Assembly: GCA_017464085.1 (NCBI GenBank)
Contig: JAFUEE010000136.1
Location: 22,162 to 86,161, forward strand
Length of the DNA: 64,000 nt
Direction of reading: 5' to 3'
Source of the DNA: Pseudomonadota bacterium
GTDB lineage: Bacteria; Myxococcota_A; Bradymonadia; UBA4248
Of the stretch, positions 32,618 through 41,132 are shown piece after piece. Both the position numbers and the translations under genes were made by a program. The first letter of the stretch is position 1; each line of letters begins with the position of its first letter. The notes under the pieces are model-generated. The model was not told where the DNA came from. It ran no database searches and saw nothing but the letters and a program-made list of their open reading frames with translations.

Positions 32618-35449
32618 ATGAAACATAAATTTCTTTGGATGGTAAGTTTGGGATTGGCTTGCACGTTTGCGGCATGCGGCGGGGACGACCCGGATCCGGA
32701 AGATCAGCCGAAAGAGCCTTCGAAGCCGCAGGTTGTCGAGAATACGATGCCGCTGTGCAGCGACGGCATCGATAACGATGATAACGGCAAAGCCGATTGC
32801 GATGACGAGGGGTGCGGCGGCTTCGTGTTCTGCAAGTCGGATGATCCGACGAAAGAGAATACGCCCAAGAATTGCGCTGATGGCAAAGATAACGATGGCG
32901 ACGGCGACATGGACTGCGCAGATGCGCAGTGCAAGAGCTTTACGATTTGCAAAGAAGCTGAGCCGGAGAATACGGAAGCCGCATGCAAAGACGGCCTCGA
33001 TAACGACAAAGACAGCAAGAAAGACTGCGACGACAGCGATTGTGAAGCGTTCTGCAAGAGCGATCCGGGGCCAGGACCTGAACCCGGAAGCGTCGAGAAT
33101 ACCGACGCGCTTTGCCATGATTCGCAGGACAACGACGGCGATGGCAAGATCGATTGCGATGACAGCGACTGCTCGGCGTTTTGTACGCCTGACCCCGGAC
33201 CGACAGATAAAGTCGAGAATACGCCCGAACTGTGCAGCGATAAGCAGGATAACGACGGCGACGGCAAAGCCGACTGCCTCGATACAGATTGTCAGGGCTT
33301 TGATATATGCAAGGCGGGCGAAGGCGTGAAGGAAAACACGCGTGAGCTTTGCACCGATGGCCTCGATAACGATGGCAATGGTGCAGCCGACTGCGACGAC
33401 AAGAATTGCAAGACACTTCTGGTCTGCACTTCCGGCGGTAAATCTGGCGAGAACTCTCCGGCACTCTGCGCCAACGGGATGGATGATGACGGCGACAGCC
33501 TGTCGGATTGCGCCGATCCCGAATGCCACTATTTCGAGATCTGTCAGGGCAAGACTGCCACTGGCGAGAACTCTGAAGCCGCCTGTAAGGATGGCAGGGA
33601 TAATGATAATGATGGCTATATAGATTGTGCAGATGCCGAATGTCAGGGCTTTTCTTCATGCTCGGATGCGTGTCCCGATGATCCGTTCAAGTTTGTAGAT
33701 GATCAATGTGGCTGCGGCAAGACTCTGATTGATGGCGAATGCTATATCAATATCGTGGATGCTGAAGGGCTCAAACAGCTCAAAGATAGCAGTGAAAAAT
33801 ATGTCATCAAGCGGCCGTTCAATATCGGCACGAGCGATATGGCGCCGATTACTGGGTTCAAGGGCACGCTCTTTGGCGATGATATGCGCATCATGGGCTA
33901 TCTGACGCAAACGGCTGTGACGAATCCCTATTCTGAAGGCTTTCAGGAATGCGGCCTTTTCGGATCTACAGATGGTACGCCGACGTTCAAAAATATTAAT
34001 ATTGCGATTACGCTCAACTGCGAGGATTCGACCTATTCTGGCATGATCAAGGCGGGCGCGCTTGTGTCCAGCTCGAAGGGCACGCTGACGGATATCGAGG
34101 GTGAATCCAAGGTGATGCTGATCAGCAAAAAGTCGGATATGAAAGTGGCAAGTTATAAAGTATTGGTGGGCGGAATCGGTGGCTTGCTTGAGGGGGATCT
34201 CAAAAATGTGGAAGTGACCGGCAATACGTCTGCTGAGATTGAATGGACATTTGATAACGATCAGACGACTGAGTTTCATTTCAATAACATCTTTATTGGT
34301 GGCGTTGCGGGATATCTCGGCGGCAATAGTGTTTCCAATATTCAGGCACCTTCCAATGTCACACTGGACTATAAATTGACATTTAAGGGGGAGGGCTGGA
34401 AACATGAAATCTATGCTGGTGGTATAGCAGGAAAAGCTGTTCGGTTAGATAAATGCAGCAATATTGGTGGTAATATTCTCGTTCAGCATGGCAACGAGAA
34501 GAACACCGATTATAGCCATTATATCGGTGGTATTGCAGGGCAAGCTCATCGCGTGACAAATTCTGTATTTGATGGCAATCTGACTTCTAGTGGTTCTGCG
34601 GGCAATCAAGCAGCGACCGATAAGTATGATTCAACGCTGATCGGTGGCATTGTTGGAAATTTAATTTCAGCTACGCCTGATGATACAGTCGTCGATGGTT
34701 GTTATTCGCATGCCAACATGACGTTGATTTCAGGGGCAGGCATGTATGTCGGCGGCCTTGTGGGACGCATGGGGCATAAGCCTAAGGCTAAAGAAACGGA
34801 TTCAGAGAAATATTATATTTTAAATAGCTATTCAGATGCTACGCTTTCGGTCGTGGCTCCCAAAACTGCTTACGACAAAACGAATTTTTATTGGGGCGGT
34901 GCAGTTGCACAGGCCGCAGAATACGGTTATGTTTTGAACAGTCATTTGCGTTCAAATTATCTGTTTGATGAGTTCTCTGTGGCAGCCCCCGATGGTAATC
35001 ATGAGCTTTCGCTTGGCGGAATCACAGCAAAGACCGACACGGATAAAGATGAGAACGGCGGTCAGCTGATTGATAATATCGTCTCTGGCGGCCCGAAAGT
35101 CTCAGAAGGCAGCGAAAACGCCGCGAAATACCAGGGATCGATGGCGGCAACATTCGGATATTATATTTATGAAACCTATTGGGATGGCGCGGTTTATGGC
35201 ACGAAGACGCAGGATGCGACGCAATCTACCAAGCAGGATGTGACGGCAATGCCGTATTCCTACAATGCGTCCGGCGTGCCCGTTTTGAGTGACAGCCGCA
35301 CCGTGCTCGGGCTTCTTCGCAGCAACTCCGGTCATGACGAAGGCCCGATGTCTGCCAAACTGCCGCCCAAACTGATTTATAGCGACTGGAAAGAGATTAG
35401 CGACAGCGATGGTCACAAAGTGCCAGTGCCTGTGAGCAGCTGGTATTGA
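32618..35449 (+). CDS. Lipoprotein: Asp/Cys repeat stalk plus GLUG-like beta-helix domain
   Basis: 943 residues from ATG 32618 (GAGGAAG upstream). Leader with lipobox FAAC. About residues 35-350: eight modules of the ENTxxLCxDGxDNDGDGKxDCxDxDC type, paralogous to the previous gene. A CPDDPFKFVDDQCGCG linker follows. The C-terminal about 580 residues carry repeated GGIAGxxxxxDxCSNxGxI and GGLVGRM-type units with SYSDATL elements, like the GLUG motif of IgA-peptidase-type surface proteins, and are probably a beta-helix. No catalytic residues recognised. It lies 76 bases after its neighbour, same strand, possibly cotranscribed. Confidence 0.85.
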   Translation: MKHKFLWMVSLGLACTFAACGGDDPDPEDQPKEPSKPQVVENTMPLCSDGIDNDDNGKADCDDEGCGGFVFCKSDDPTKENTPKNCADGKDNDGDGDMDCADAQCKSFTICKEAEPENTEAACKDGLDNDKDSKKDCDDSDCEAFCKSDPGPGPEPGSVENTDALCHDSQDNDGDGKIDCDDSDCSAFCTPDPGPTDKVENTPELCSDKQDNDGDGKADCLDTDCQGFDICKAGEGVKENTRELCTDGLDNDGNGAADCDDKNCKTLLVCTSGGKSGENSPALCANGMDDDGDSLSDCADPECHYFEICQGKTATGENSEAACKDGRDNDNDGYIDCADAECQGFSSCSDACPDDPFKFVDDQCGCGKTLIDGECYINIVDAEGLKQLKDSSEKYVIKRPFNIGTSDMAPITGFKGTLFGDDMRIMGYLTQTAVTNPYSEGFQECGLFGSTDGTPTFKNINIAITLNCEDSTYSGMIKAGALVSSSKGTLTDIEGESKVMLISKKSDMKVASYKVLVGGIGGLLEGDLKNVEVTGNTSAEIEWTFDNDQTTEFHFNNIFIGGVAGYLGGNSVSNIQAPSNVTLDYKLTFKGEGWKHEIYAGGIAGKAVRLDKCSNIGGNILVQHGNEKNTDYSHYIGGIAGQAHRVTNSVFDGNLTSSGSAGNQAATDKYDSTLIGGIVGNLISATPDDTVVDGCYSHANMTLISGAGMYVGGLVGRMGHKPKAKETDSEKYYILNSYSDATLSVVAPKTAYDKTNFYWGGAVAQAAEYGYVLNSHLRSNYLFDEFSVAAPDGNHELSLGGITAKTDTDKDENGGQLIDNIVSGGPKVSEGSENAAKYQGSMAATFGYYIYETYWDGAVYGTKTQDATQSTKQDVTAMPYSYNASGVPVLSDSRTVLGLLRSNSGHDEGPMSAKLPPKLIYSDWKEISDSDGHKVPVPVSSWY

Positions 35450-35453
35450 TATC

Positions 35454-35607
35454 GGCTATGTTCAACGACTGTGGATATGAAATACAAGGCAGTAGGCAAT
35501 AGAAGGTAGGCAGTAGTGCGCATGATAAAGGCTATAGCGAGAGACTATCGAGGCTCGATTGCCGATAGGGCATTTTGGGGCCATATCCAAGCTTGTTGAA
35601 CAGAGCC
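35454..35607 (-). mobile_element. MITE-like element, copy B (154 bp)
   Basis: Reverse-oriented relative of the element at 5845-6007: reading the minus strand it starts GGCTCTGTTCAACA, contains ATCGGCAATCGAGC, CGATAGTCTCTC and TTTATCATGCGCACT, and ends at CATATCCACAGTCGTTGAAC. Ends are inverted repeats. No obvious target duplication remains. Confidence 0.7.
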
Positions 35608-35616
35608 AAACGCTTT

Positions 35617-35910
35617 AGGAAAGTCTGATTAATTGGCCCCTAACCCCCGGCCCCTTTCCCCGATGGGGCAAGGGGAGCGGATTTGCGCGATATCATGATT
35701 GGATATTATGCAATTGTTCAGAGTTTCCTTTAGTTGCGCCTTTTACCCGGGGTTGCGCCTTTCAGGCTTACCCCGGGTTACATATTTGGCACCTCTCCGG
35801 GGTGCTAGAGGAAAGTCTGATTAATTGGCCCCTAACCCCCGGCCCCTTTCCCCGATGGGGCAAGGGGAGCGGATTTGCGCGATATCATGATTGGATATTA
35901 TGCAATTGTT
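35617..35910. repeat. Two identical 102-bp direct repeats flanking an 90-bp spacer
   Basis: 35617-35718 and 35809-35910 are identical by eye, from AGGAAAGTCTGATTAATTGG to ATGCAATTGTT. Each contains a CCCC/GGGG hairpin. The spacer holds ACCCGGGGT/ACCCCGGGT palindromic sequence. Confidence 0.85.
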
Positions 35911-35924
35911 AGAGGTTTCTTAGA

Positions 35925-36040
35925 GTTTTCGCGTCCAAACGCAAAAGTAGTGAATGTGCGTTTGAAGTTTTCGCGCCCAACGAAAAAGTGGGGAATGTGC
36001 GTTTGAAGTTTTTGCGCCCAACGAAAAATTAGACGATCCC
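35925..36040. repeat. Tandem repeats of about 41 bp
   Basis: Units at 35925-35966, 35967-36007 and a partial unit from 36008, all opening GTTTT(C/T)GCG(C/T)CCAA; the first two end ATGTGCGTTTGAA. No open frame is convincing here. Confidence 0.75.
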
Positions 36041-36073
36041 TCACTTCCCATTGCCTTTCTTTGGGAAGGGGGT

Positions 36074-36120
36074 GTGGGGGAGACCCTTTCTTTTGGCACA
36101 AAAGAAAGGGTCTCCCCCAC
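36074..36120. terminator. Perfect 22-bp stem with 3-base loop, probable bidirectional terminator
   Basis: 36074-36095 and 36099-36120 are exact inverted repeats around GCA. The arms contain CCCTTTCTTTTG/CAAAAGAAAGGG. It lies between the convergent GLUG-like lipoprotein and dut genes. A classical U-tract is lacking, so a terminator role is inferred. Confidence 0.5.
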
Positions 36121-36151
36121 GCATCACCCCCCACGCATCCCCCCTCAACCC

Positions 36152-36622
36152 TCAGGAACCAGTGCTGCCGAAGCCTTTGTCGCCGCGTGTGGTTTTGTCG
36201 AAGGAAGCTGCAGGGGTCCAGCGCACGTCGAGATGGCGCATGAAGACAGCCTGTGCGATGCGGTCGCCGGTGTGAATTTCGAAAGGTGTTTCGGAGGTAT
36301 TGAAGAGCAGGACCATGAGTTCGCCGCGATAGTCGGAATCGACGGTGCCCGGGGCGTTGAGCACGGTGATGCCGTGTTTGAGCGCGAGTCCGCTTCGCGG
36401 GCGTATTTCTATATGGGTATGAGGCGGTGGCGCCACGCGCAGGCCTGTGTGGACAAGGGCGCGTCCGTGCGGCGGAAGCGTGAGGTTTTCGATGCTGGAA
36501 AGATCGTATCCGGCCGCTTGGTCGCTTTGCTTTTGGGGAAGCTGGGCGTTGTGGGAGAGGCATTGCACGCGGCAGGTCAGCGTGTGAAGTTCGTTGAGAA
36601 ATCGTATTATTTGTGCGAACAT
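36152..36622 (-). CDS. dut: dUTP diphosphatase
   Basis: 156 residues from ATG 36622; another in-frame ATG at 36685 would add 21. Neither has a strong ribosome site, and the shorter form is nearer the family length. All five trimeric dUTPase motifs are present: AGYDLSS, PRSGLALKHGI, NAPGTVDSDYRGE (catalytic Asp and Arg), GDRIAQAV, and RGDKGFGSTG at the C-terminus. It hydrolyses dUTP to dUMP, keeping uracil out of DNA. Divergent from rsmI. Confidence 0.92.
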   Translation of the reverse strand: MFAQIIRFLNELHTLTCRVQCLSHNAQLPQKQSDQAAGYDLSSIENLTLPPHGRALVHTGLRVAPPPHTHIEIRPRSGLALKHGITVLNAPGTVDSDYRGELMVLLFNTSETPFEIHTGDRIAQAVFMRHLDVRWTPAASFDKTTRGDKGFGSTGS

Positions 36623-36718
36623 AGCGTATGTGGCGAGGGAAAGAGAGACTTCGCATTTTGGCCGAAAGGTCTTTTTTCGGCGCATTGCGCCATATAGATT
36701 AAAAACGATTGGAAGGAT

Positions 36719-37579
36719 ATGAAAGATTGTCAGCCGGTAGAACCCCGAACACTTTATGTCGTTGCGACGCCGATCGGAAATCTCGGGGACATGTCCCAGC
36801 GCGCGTTGGATGTGCTCGGGCAGGTCGATTTTATATTGTGTGAAGATACGCGTCATAGCGGTATATTGCTCGAGCATTTTGGCATTCGCAAGCGCGTCGT
36901 GAGTTATTTTGCGCACAATGAGGCGTTGCGGACCGATCAGTTTATGCCGAAGCTGCTGGATGGGGAGAGCGCGGCGTTGATTACAGACGCGGGGACGCCG
37001 GGTATTTCAGACCCGGGAAGCAGACTTGTGGACGCGTGTCTGGAAGCCGGAGTGCGCGTGTGTCCGGTGCCCGGTGCTTGTGCAGTGCCGACGGCAGTGA
37101 GCGCATGCGGATTTTATCAGTTCACGGGGTTTGAATTTGTGGCGTTTTTCCCGCGCAAGAGTTCGGAACGCCGGGAGATGTTTGAGAATTTTGCGCACCG
37201 CAGCACGCTTTTGGTCGGGTATGAATCGCCGCAGCGCATCGCATCTCTGCTGGAAGATCTCGTTGCAGTGGCTGGACCTGAGCGCCGGGTGTGTATGTGC
37301 CGAGAGCTGACAAAGAAATTTGAATCGATCGAGCGCACGACTGCCGGTGAATTGCTCGAAAAGTATCGCGCAGATCAGCCCAAAGGGGAGATGTGCCTGA
37401 TCATTGAGGGCGAAGTGTGTGCGGAGCAGGAAGCGGAGGGGCTGTCGGAGGATGCCAAGCGCCTGATTGCATTGTTAAAGGACTATGGGATGTCTGCACG
37501 CGATATACGGGATGTCGTTTCGGCGTATTGCGGCGTGCGTGCGAAAGATGTTTACCAGGCGGTGATTGGCGCGTCATGA
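36719..37579 (+). CDS. rsmI: 16S rRNA (cytidine1402-2'-O)-methyltransferase RsmI
   Basis: 286 residues, the family length. GGAAGGA lies before the ATG. TLYVVATPIGNLGDMSQRAL, CEDTRHSGILLEHF, ALITDAGTPGISDPGSRLV and the FFPRKSSERR block are diagnostic of the tetrapyrrole-methylase-fold RsmI family. It methylates C1402 of 16S rRNA in the decoding centre. Divergent from dut; followed by a repeat cluster. Confidence 0.96.
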   Translation: MKDCQPVEPRTLYVVATPIGNLGDMSQRALDVLGQVDFILCEDTRHSGILLEHFGIRKRVVSYFAHNEALRTDQFMPKLLDGESAALITDAGTPGISDPGSRLVDACLEAGVRVCPVPGACAVPTAVSACGFYQFTGFEFVAFFPRKSSERREMFENFAHRSTLLVGYESPQRIASLLEDLVAVAGPERRVCMCRELTKKFESIERTTAGELLEKYRADQPKGEMCLIIEGEVCAEQEAEGLSEDAKRLIALLKDYGMSARDIRDVVSAYCGVRAKDVYQAVIGAS

Positions 37580-37581
37580 AA

Positions 37582-37860
37582 CGGTGCGAGCCGTATGCGC
37601 GCAGCCGTCAGCTCCCCAGGCAAGAAAAGAAGGCGCTCGGGAGCGTGCGAGCCGTATGCGCGCAGCCGTCAGGGGAGCACATAGGGGAGCGCAAAAGGGC
37701 GTATCGGGGAGCAAAGCGAAGCCGATAGCCCGACTGGCGCGGGCGTATGCCGTCAGGCATAGCCGCGCCTCCATATAATAAAGTCAGTGGCGGCGTATCG
37801 GCGCAAGCCGGAAGCCGCCCAGCGCGGGCGTATGCCGTCAGGCATAGCCGCGCCTCCATG
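37582..37860. repeat. REP-like hairpin array with duplicated blocks
   Basis: A block GTGCGAGCCGTATGCGCGC recurs at about 37583 and 37648. The 38-base unit at 37737-37774 (GCGCGGGCGTATGCC-GTC-AGGCATAGCCGCGCC type) is repeated exactly at 37822-37859. Hairpins keep the single unpaired G next to TAT. This covers most of the 37580-37921 gap. Confidence 0.75.
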
Positions 37861-37862
37861 TA

Positions 37863-37934
37863 TGGCGCGTCTTTTAGCGATCTACCATATAAAGACGTGA
37901 AGATGCTTTGTGGCGCGTCTTTTAGCGATCTACC
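37863..37934. repeat. 24-bp direct repeat that overlaps the end of the YitT-family gene
   Basis: TGGCGCGTCTTTTAGCGATC plus TACC occurs at 37863-37886 and 37911-37934. The second copy contains the stop and last three codons of the minus-strand gene, the first a duplicated vestige of them. Confidence 0.7.
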
Positions 37935-39106
37935 TTTGGAATAGTCGTCGAAGAGACATATTCATCGACCGCATGCTGATGCATTTCTTTCGGAATCACA
38001 GGCATTTCGGGAATTTCGATCAGTTCGGAGATCGGCGTTTCCCAATTCGGGTCATACTGCGCGCCCTTGCCTTCTGCGATTCGTCGAAGTTCCTCGACTT
38101 CGTCGGCTAAAATCTCGGAATCTGCTGATTTTTCGAGGGGAAGCGCCTCCTGCGCCTTTTCGTCGGCCGACATCTTATTGAGCGTCTCGCTGGAAATCAC
38201 GTTGCCGTTCTCGTCTTTGAGCTCCGCCTTGCTGAACCCGGCCTTGATCGCATCAAACCCGATGCCGAACACGCTCATGACGTTCGAGACCGCGATAAAC
38301 GCATGCGGATCGATGGCCTTGACGGTCTTGAAGATTTCCTGAGACTCTCGCTTGCGCGCGACAAGGAAGATCGTCTTGCGATGCTGCTTTGTGTACCAGC
38401 CGATGGATTCAAACAGCGTTGCGCCTCGGTGGTGGCGATGAATGATCTGATCCGCGATCTCACGATATTTGGACGTAAATATAAACATCTGCACCGACTG
38501 CCTTCGTCCATTACTCACCATATCAATCGCATACGCCTGAACGCCCATGAACACAAAGCCGTAAGCGACTGTCTCAATGCTGTGCGTCATCAGATAAGAC
38601 GAAGTGATCACGCACGAATCGAAGATCAGATAGACGCGGCCCCAGCTCAAATTCTTATATTTTGACGCGATCATGACGACGATGTCGGAGCCGCCTGTCG
38701 AAGCGCCCCGCAGCAGATAGCAGGCGACGCCGGTGCCGCCGATGATGCCGCCCATGATGCCGCTGAGCAGCTTGTCCGTGATGAGCGGTTCTGAAGGCGT
38801 GGGCACGATTGCCAGAAACACCGTCAGGCCGAGGATGCCGAGCACCGTTTTGATGCTGAAATCCTTGCCCAATACTACGAACGCGACCGCGCACAAAATC
38901 ACGTTGAACCCGATATACGTGATATAGATTTTGATGCCGGTCATATAATAAATCATTGCGCAGATGCCGCCCAGACCGCCGCCGACAAAGCCGTGCGGCA
39001 AGACAAAGACGTTCCATGCGCAAGCATACAGCAAAAGCCCAAACGTGATCCAGAAAGCGTCCTTTACTTTGACCCACGCTTTTTCAGCACCCTTGCTCAA
39101 GACCAT
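37922..39106 (-). CDS. YitT family membrane protein (DUF161/DUF2179) with C-terminal extension
   Basis: 394 residues with GGAGGGG before the ATG. About five membrane segments occupy residues 15-205, with the family-typical LPHGFVGGGLGGI and RGASTGGSDIV stretches. A cytoplasmic DUF2179 domain (about 205-300: RGATLFESIGWYTKQ... IFLVARKRE) follows, then a charged C-terminal tail of about 90 residues, longer than usual. Transport substrate is unknown for the family. Single gene on the minus strand. Confidence 0.9.
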   Translation of the reverse strand: MVLSKGAEKAWVKVKDAFWITFGLLLYACAWNVFVLPHGFVGGGLGGICAMIYYMTGIKIYITYIGFNVILCAVAFVVLGKDFSIKTVLGILGLTVFLAIVPTPSEPLITDKLLSGIMGGIIGGTGVACYLLRGASTGGSDIVVMIASKYKNLSWGRVYLIFDSCVITSSYLMTHSIETVAYGFVFMGVQAYAIDMVSNGRRQSVQMFIFTSKYREIADQIIHRHHRGATLFESIGWYTKQHRKTIFLVARKRESQEIFKTVKAIDPHAFIAVSNVMSVFGIGFDAIKAGFSKAELKDENGNVISSETLNKMSADEKAQEALPLEKSADSEILADEVEELRRIAEGKGAQYDPNWETPISELIEIPEMPVIPKEMHQHAVDEYVSSTTIPKVDR

Positions 39107-39227
39107 AATTTCCCCTCCTGCAGCGCAAACAGATAGAAAAACGGACGCGCTTTATCACAAATCACCAAAATGTCCACATGCATTCCAAGAATATGCGGAT
39201 ATTTTCGCAATCTTATGCAGATTATTT

Positions 39228-39297
39228 GGGGGCGCGCCTATGCTGCGCATACGGCGCGCGTGGGGGCGCGCCTATGCTGCGCATACGGCGCGCGTGG
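39228..39297. repeat. Two identical 35-bp REP-like hairpin units in tandem
   Basis: Units at 39228-39262 and 39263-39297. Each is a GCGCGCC-TATGC-TGC-GCATA-C-GGCGCGC hairpin with the single unpaired C. They directly follow the stop of the coiled-coil protein gene. Confidence 0.85.
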
Positions 39298-39303
39298 GGG
39301 GCA

Positions 39304-41070
39304 TCAGCTGTCCTTGTGCATGTCACTGACGGCTGTTTGTAATCGGCTCTTTTCGCCTGCGCGCGCATTTTGGTTTGTTGCGACGACGAGAAGTTCGAGG
39401 ATGCGGATCATCCGGTCGCATTTCTGTGAGAGCGCGTTGATATTTTGGCTGAGCATCGCGTTATTTTCCGAAAGCTTTTGAACGGATTCTGCAATCTGCA
39501 CGGTGTGTTCGCTCATTTTTTCGGTATTGGCAGCGATGGTTTTTGTCAGGAGAGTGAGTTCGCTGTTGTCCGTCTGGAGGGCAGGGGCATTGTCGCCAGT
39601 GTGAGATGCCTGGGGAGTCTGGGCGCTTTGGGGGAGGGAGGATGTAAACGCCTTCATGCTGTTCTCGATCCTCTGGACGCTCAGCGTGCAGACGGCGGTA
39701 TGTGAGAGCAGGTCATTCAGGCTTGCGAGGATTTCTTTGTTGTCCTCATGGAGGCTTTGGGTATCGAGTTTCTGTGCAGTTTCGGCGATCTGTGTGCCGG
39801 TTTCAGCGAGTGCTTGGATGCTCTCTTCGATGTTTTGCACGCTGTCTGTGCAGTCTTCAATATGCGTGGAGAGCGTGTCAATGCTGGATGCGAGGCTGTC
39901 CGTAGCAGCGGGAGCATTCTGGGCATTGCTGAGGGTTTTGGTGTTTTCGGCAATCTGCGCGGTTGTTTTGGTGAGTTCCTGAAGGCCGGACTCTATGTTT
40001 TGGACTGAGTGTGTATTGAGGGCGCTGTTTGTGGAGAGCGCGATGATGTTCGCAGCGATGTTGTACGTCGTTTCAGACAGCGAGGCTGTTGTCGTGGCGA
40101 TATTGAGCGTGTTGTCTGAGAGGTTTGCGGCATGATGCGCGACGCTGGCAAGGTCGTTTGTGAGGCTTGCCAGCTGTGCAGGCTCCCCTATTTGGAGTGC
40201 GATGTCTTCAGTTGGGGGAAGTGTCGAAGCTTGTGGCTGCGGTGCAGATGTCGGGGCGGGGGCACTGCGGAGGGCGCGGAGGTGATCCTCGATGTTGGAG
40301 AGCTGTGCCTCGATGGTCGCGAGATTATTCTGTCCGGCGATCGGCATCAGTGACTGAATTGTCTCGAGAAGCTCGGCGATTCGGTTGTCGGGAAGTGCCT
40401 GAGTTGCTTCAGAGTCAGCAGTGCTATCGGTACTGGCAGGCATGCTGACTTGGGAGAGGTGTGTTTTGATATTTTCAAGCAATTCAATGATTTGATCTTC
40501 CCGAATTTGGCATTCTTCGAGGGTATTTTCGAGCCCTGAGAAATCAGGATCGCCGGGCATGCATGCCGTGATTTCATTGAGCATGCGCTTCGCGATGGCT
40601 TGGATTTCAGCGATGATTTTGTTTGCGTTCTGTGCGGATGCTTGCGAGTTTTCTGCGGGTGCAAGCTCGTGAGGTTGCAGAGATTGTGGCGAGAATCGAA
40701 GCGTGGAATCGCCTTCGCATTGTTCAAAATGGACTTTGAGGAGTTTGTAAATCTGATCGAGTCCGAGGAGAAGGCCTTTCTGCTTGAACGGCTCTTCGGA
40801 TGTTGCCGTGTCGGTGCCGCACAAGAGCCTGGTCATGTCGAGATGAAGATTGTGGATGACTTCGGTGCAGTTGGCGACATTGCAGCTGAGGTAGTTGCCT
40901 AGCCAGTCTGTATTTTCTGAGATCGTGTGTGTGATATAATAGGCAATGCCAGCGAGGTCTGTATTTGCGATGTTTTGCTTGATGCGCAGATCGCCGGGTT
41001 CAAATTCGCGGGACCTGTTCAGTTCGGCCTGCAGGGATTGAAAATATGTCGTAAATTCTTTTAGGTTCAT
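39304..41070 (-). CDS. Long coiled-coil protein of unknown function
   Basis: 588 residues from MNLKEFTTYF at 41070, 5 bases after GGAG. The N-terminal about 150 residues look globular. The remainder is heptad-like Leu/Ile/Ala repeat sequence with recurring units such as SVQNIExxIQALAETxxQIAE and NTEKMSEHTVQIAESVQKL, interrupted by a P/Q/S-rich spacer near residue 270. No transmembrane segment or catalytic motif. Low-complexity units resemble methyl-accepting or structural coiled coils, but no signalling motif is seen. 62 bases downstream of the receiver/TPR gene, probably the same transcript. Confidence 0.75.
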   Translation of the reverse strand: MNLKEFTTYFQSLQAELNRSREFEPGDLRIKQNIANTDLAGIAYYITHTISENTDWLGNYLSCNVANCTEVIHNLHLDMTRLLCGTDTATSEEPFKQKGLLLGLDQIYKLLKVHFEQCEGDSTLRFSPQSLQPHELAPAENSQASAQNANKIIAEIQAIAKRMLNEITACMPGDPDFSGLENTLEECQIREDQIIELLENIKTHLSQVSMPASTDSTADSEATQALPDNRIAELLETIQSLMPIAGQNNLATIEAQLSNIEDHLRALRSAPAPTSAPQPQASTLPPTEDIALQIGEPAQLASLTNDLASVAHHAANLSDNTLNIATTTASLSETTYNIAANIIALSTNSALNTHSVQNIESGLQELTKTTAQIAENTKTLSNAQNAPAATDSLASSIDTLSTHIEDCTDSVQNIEESIQALAETGTQIAETAQKLDTQSLHEDNKEILASLNDLLSHTAVCTLSVQRIENSMKAFTSSLPQSAQTPQASHTGDNAPALQTDNSELTLLTKTIAANTEKMSEHTVQIAESVQKLSENNAMLSQNINALSQKCDRMIRILELLVVATNQNARAGEKSRLQTAVSDMHKDS

Positions 41071-41132
41071 ACATTCTCCGCAACTCAAGTAGTTTTAATC
41101 TCAAAGACGTATAGTGTGCATGCCGGCGTGTG

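Noticed and set aside
35617..36040. CRISPR or origin-like repeats
   Set aside because: Only two long copies and three short tandem units of different kinds, no spacer pattern and no DnaA boxes noticed.
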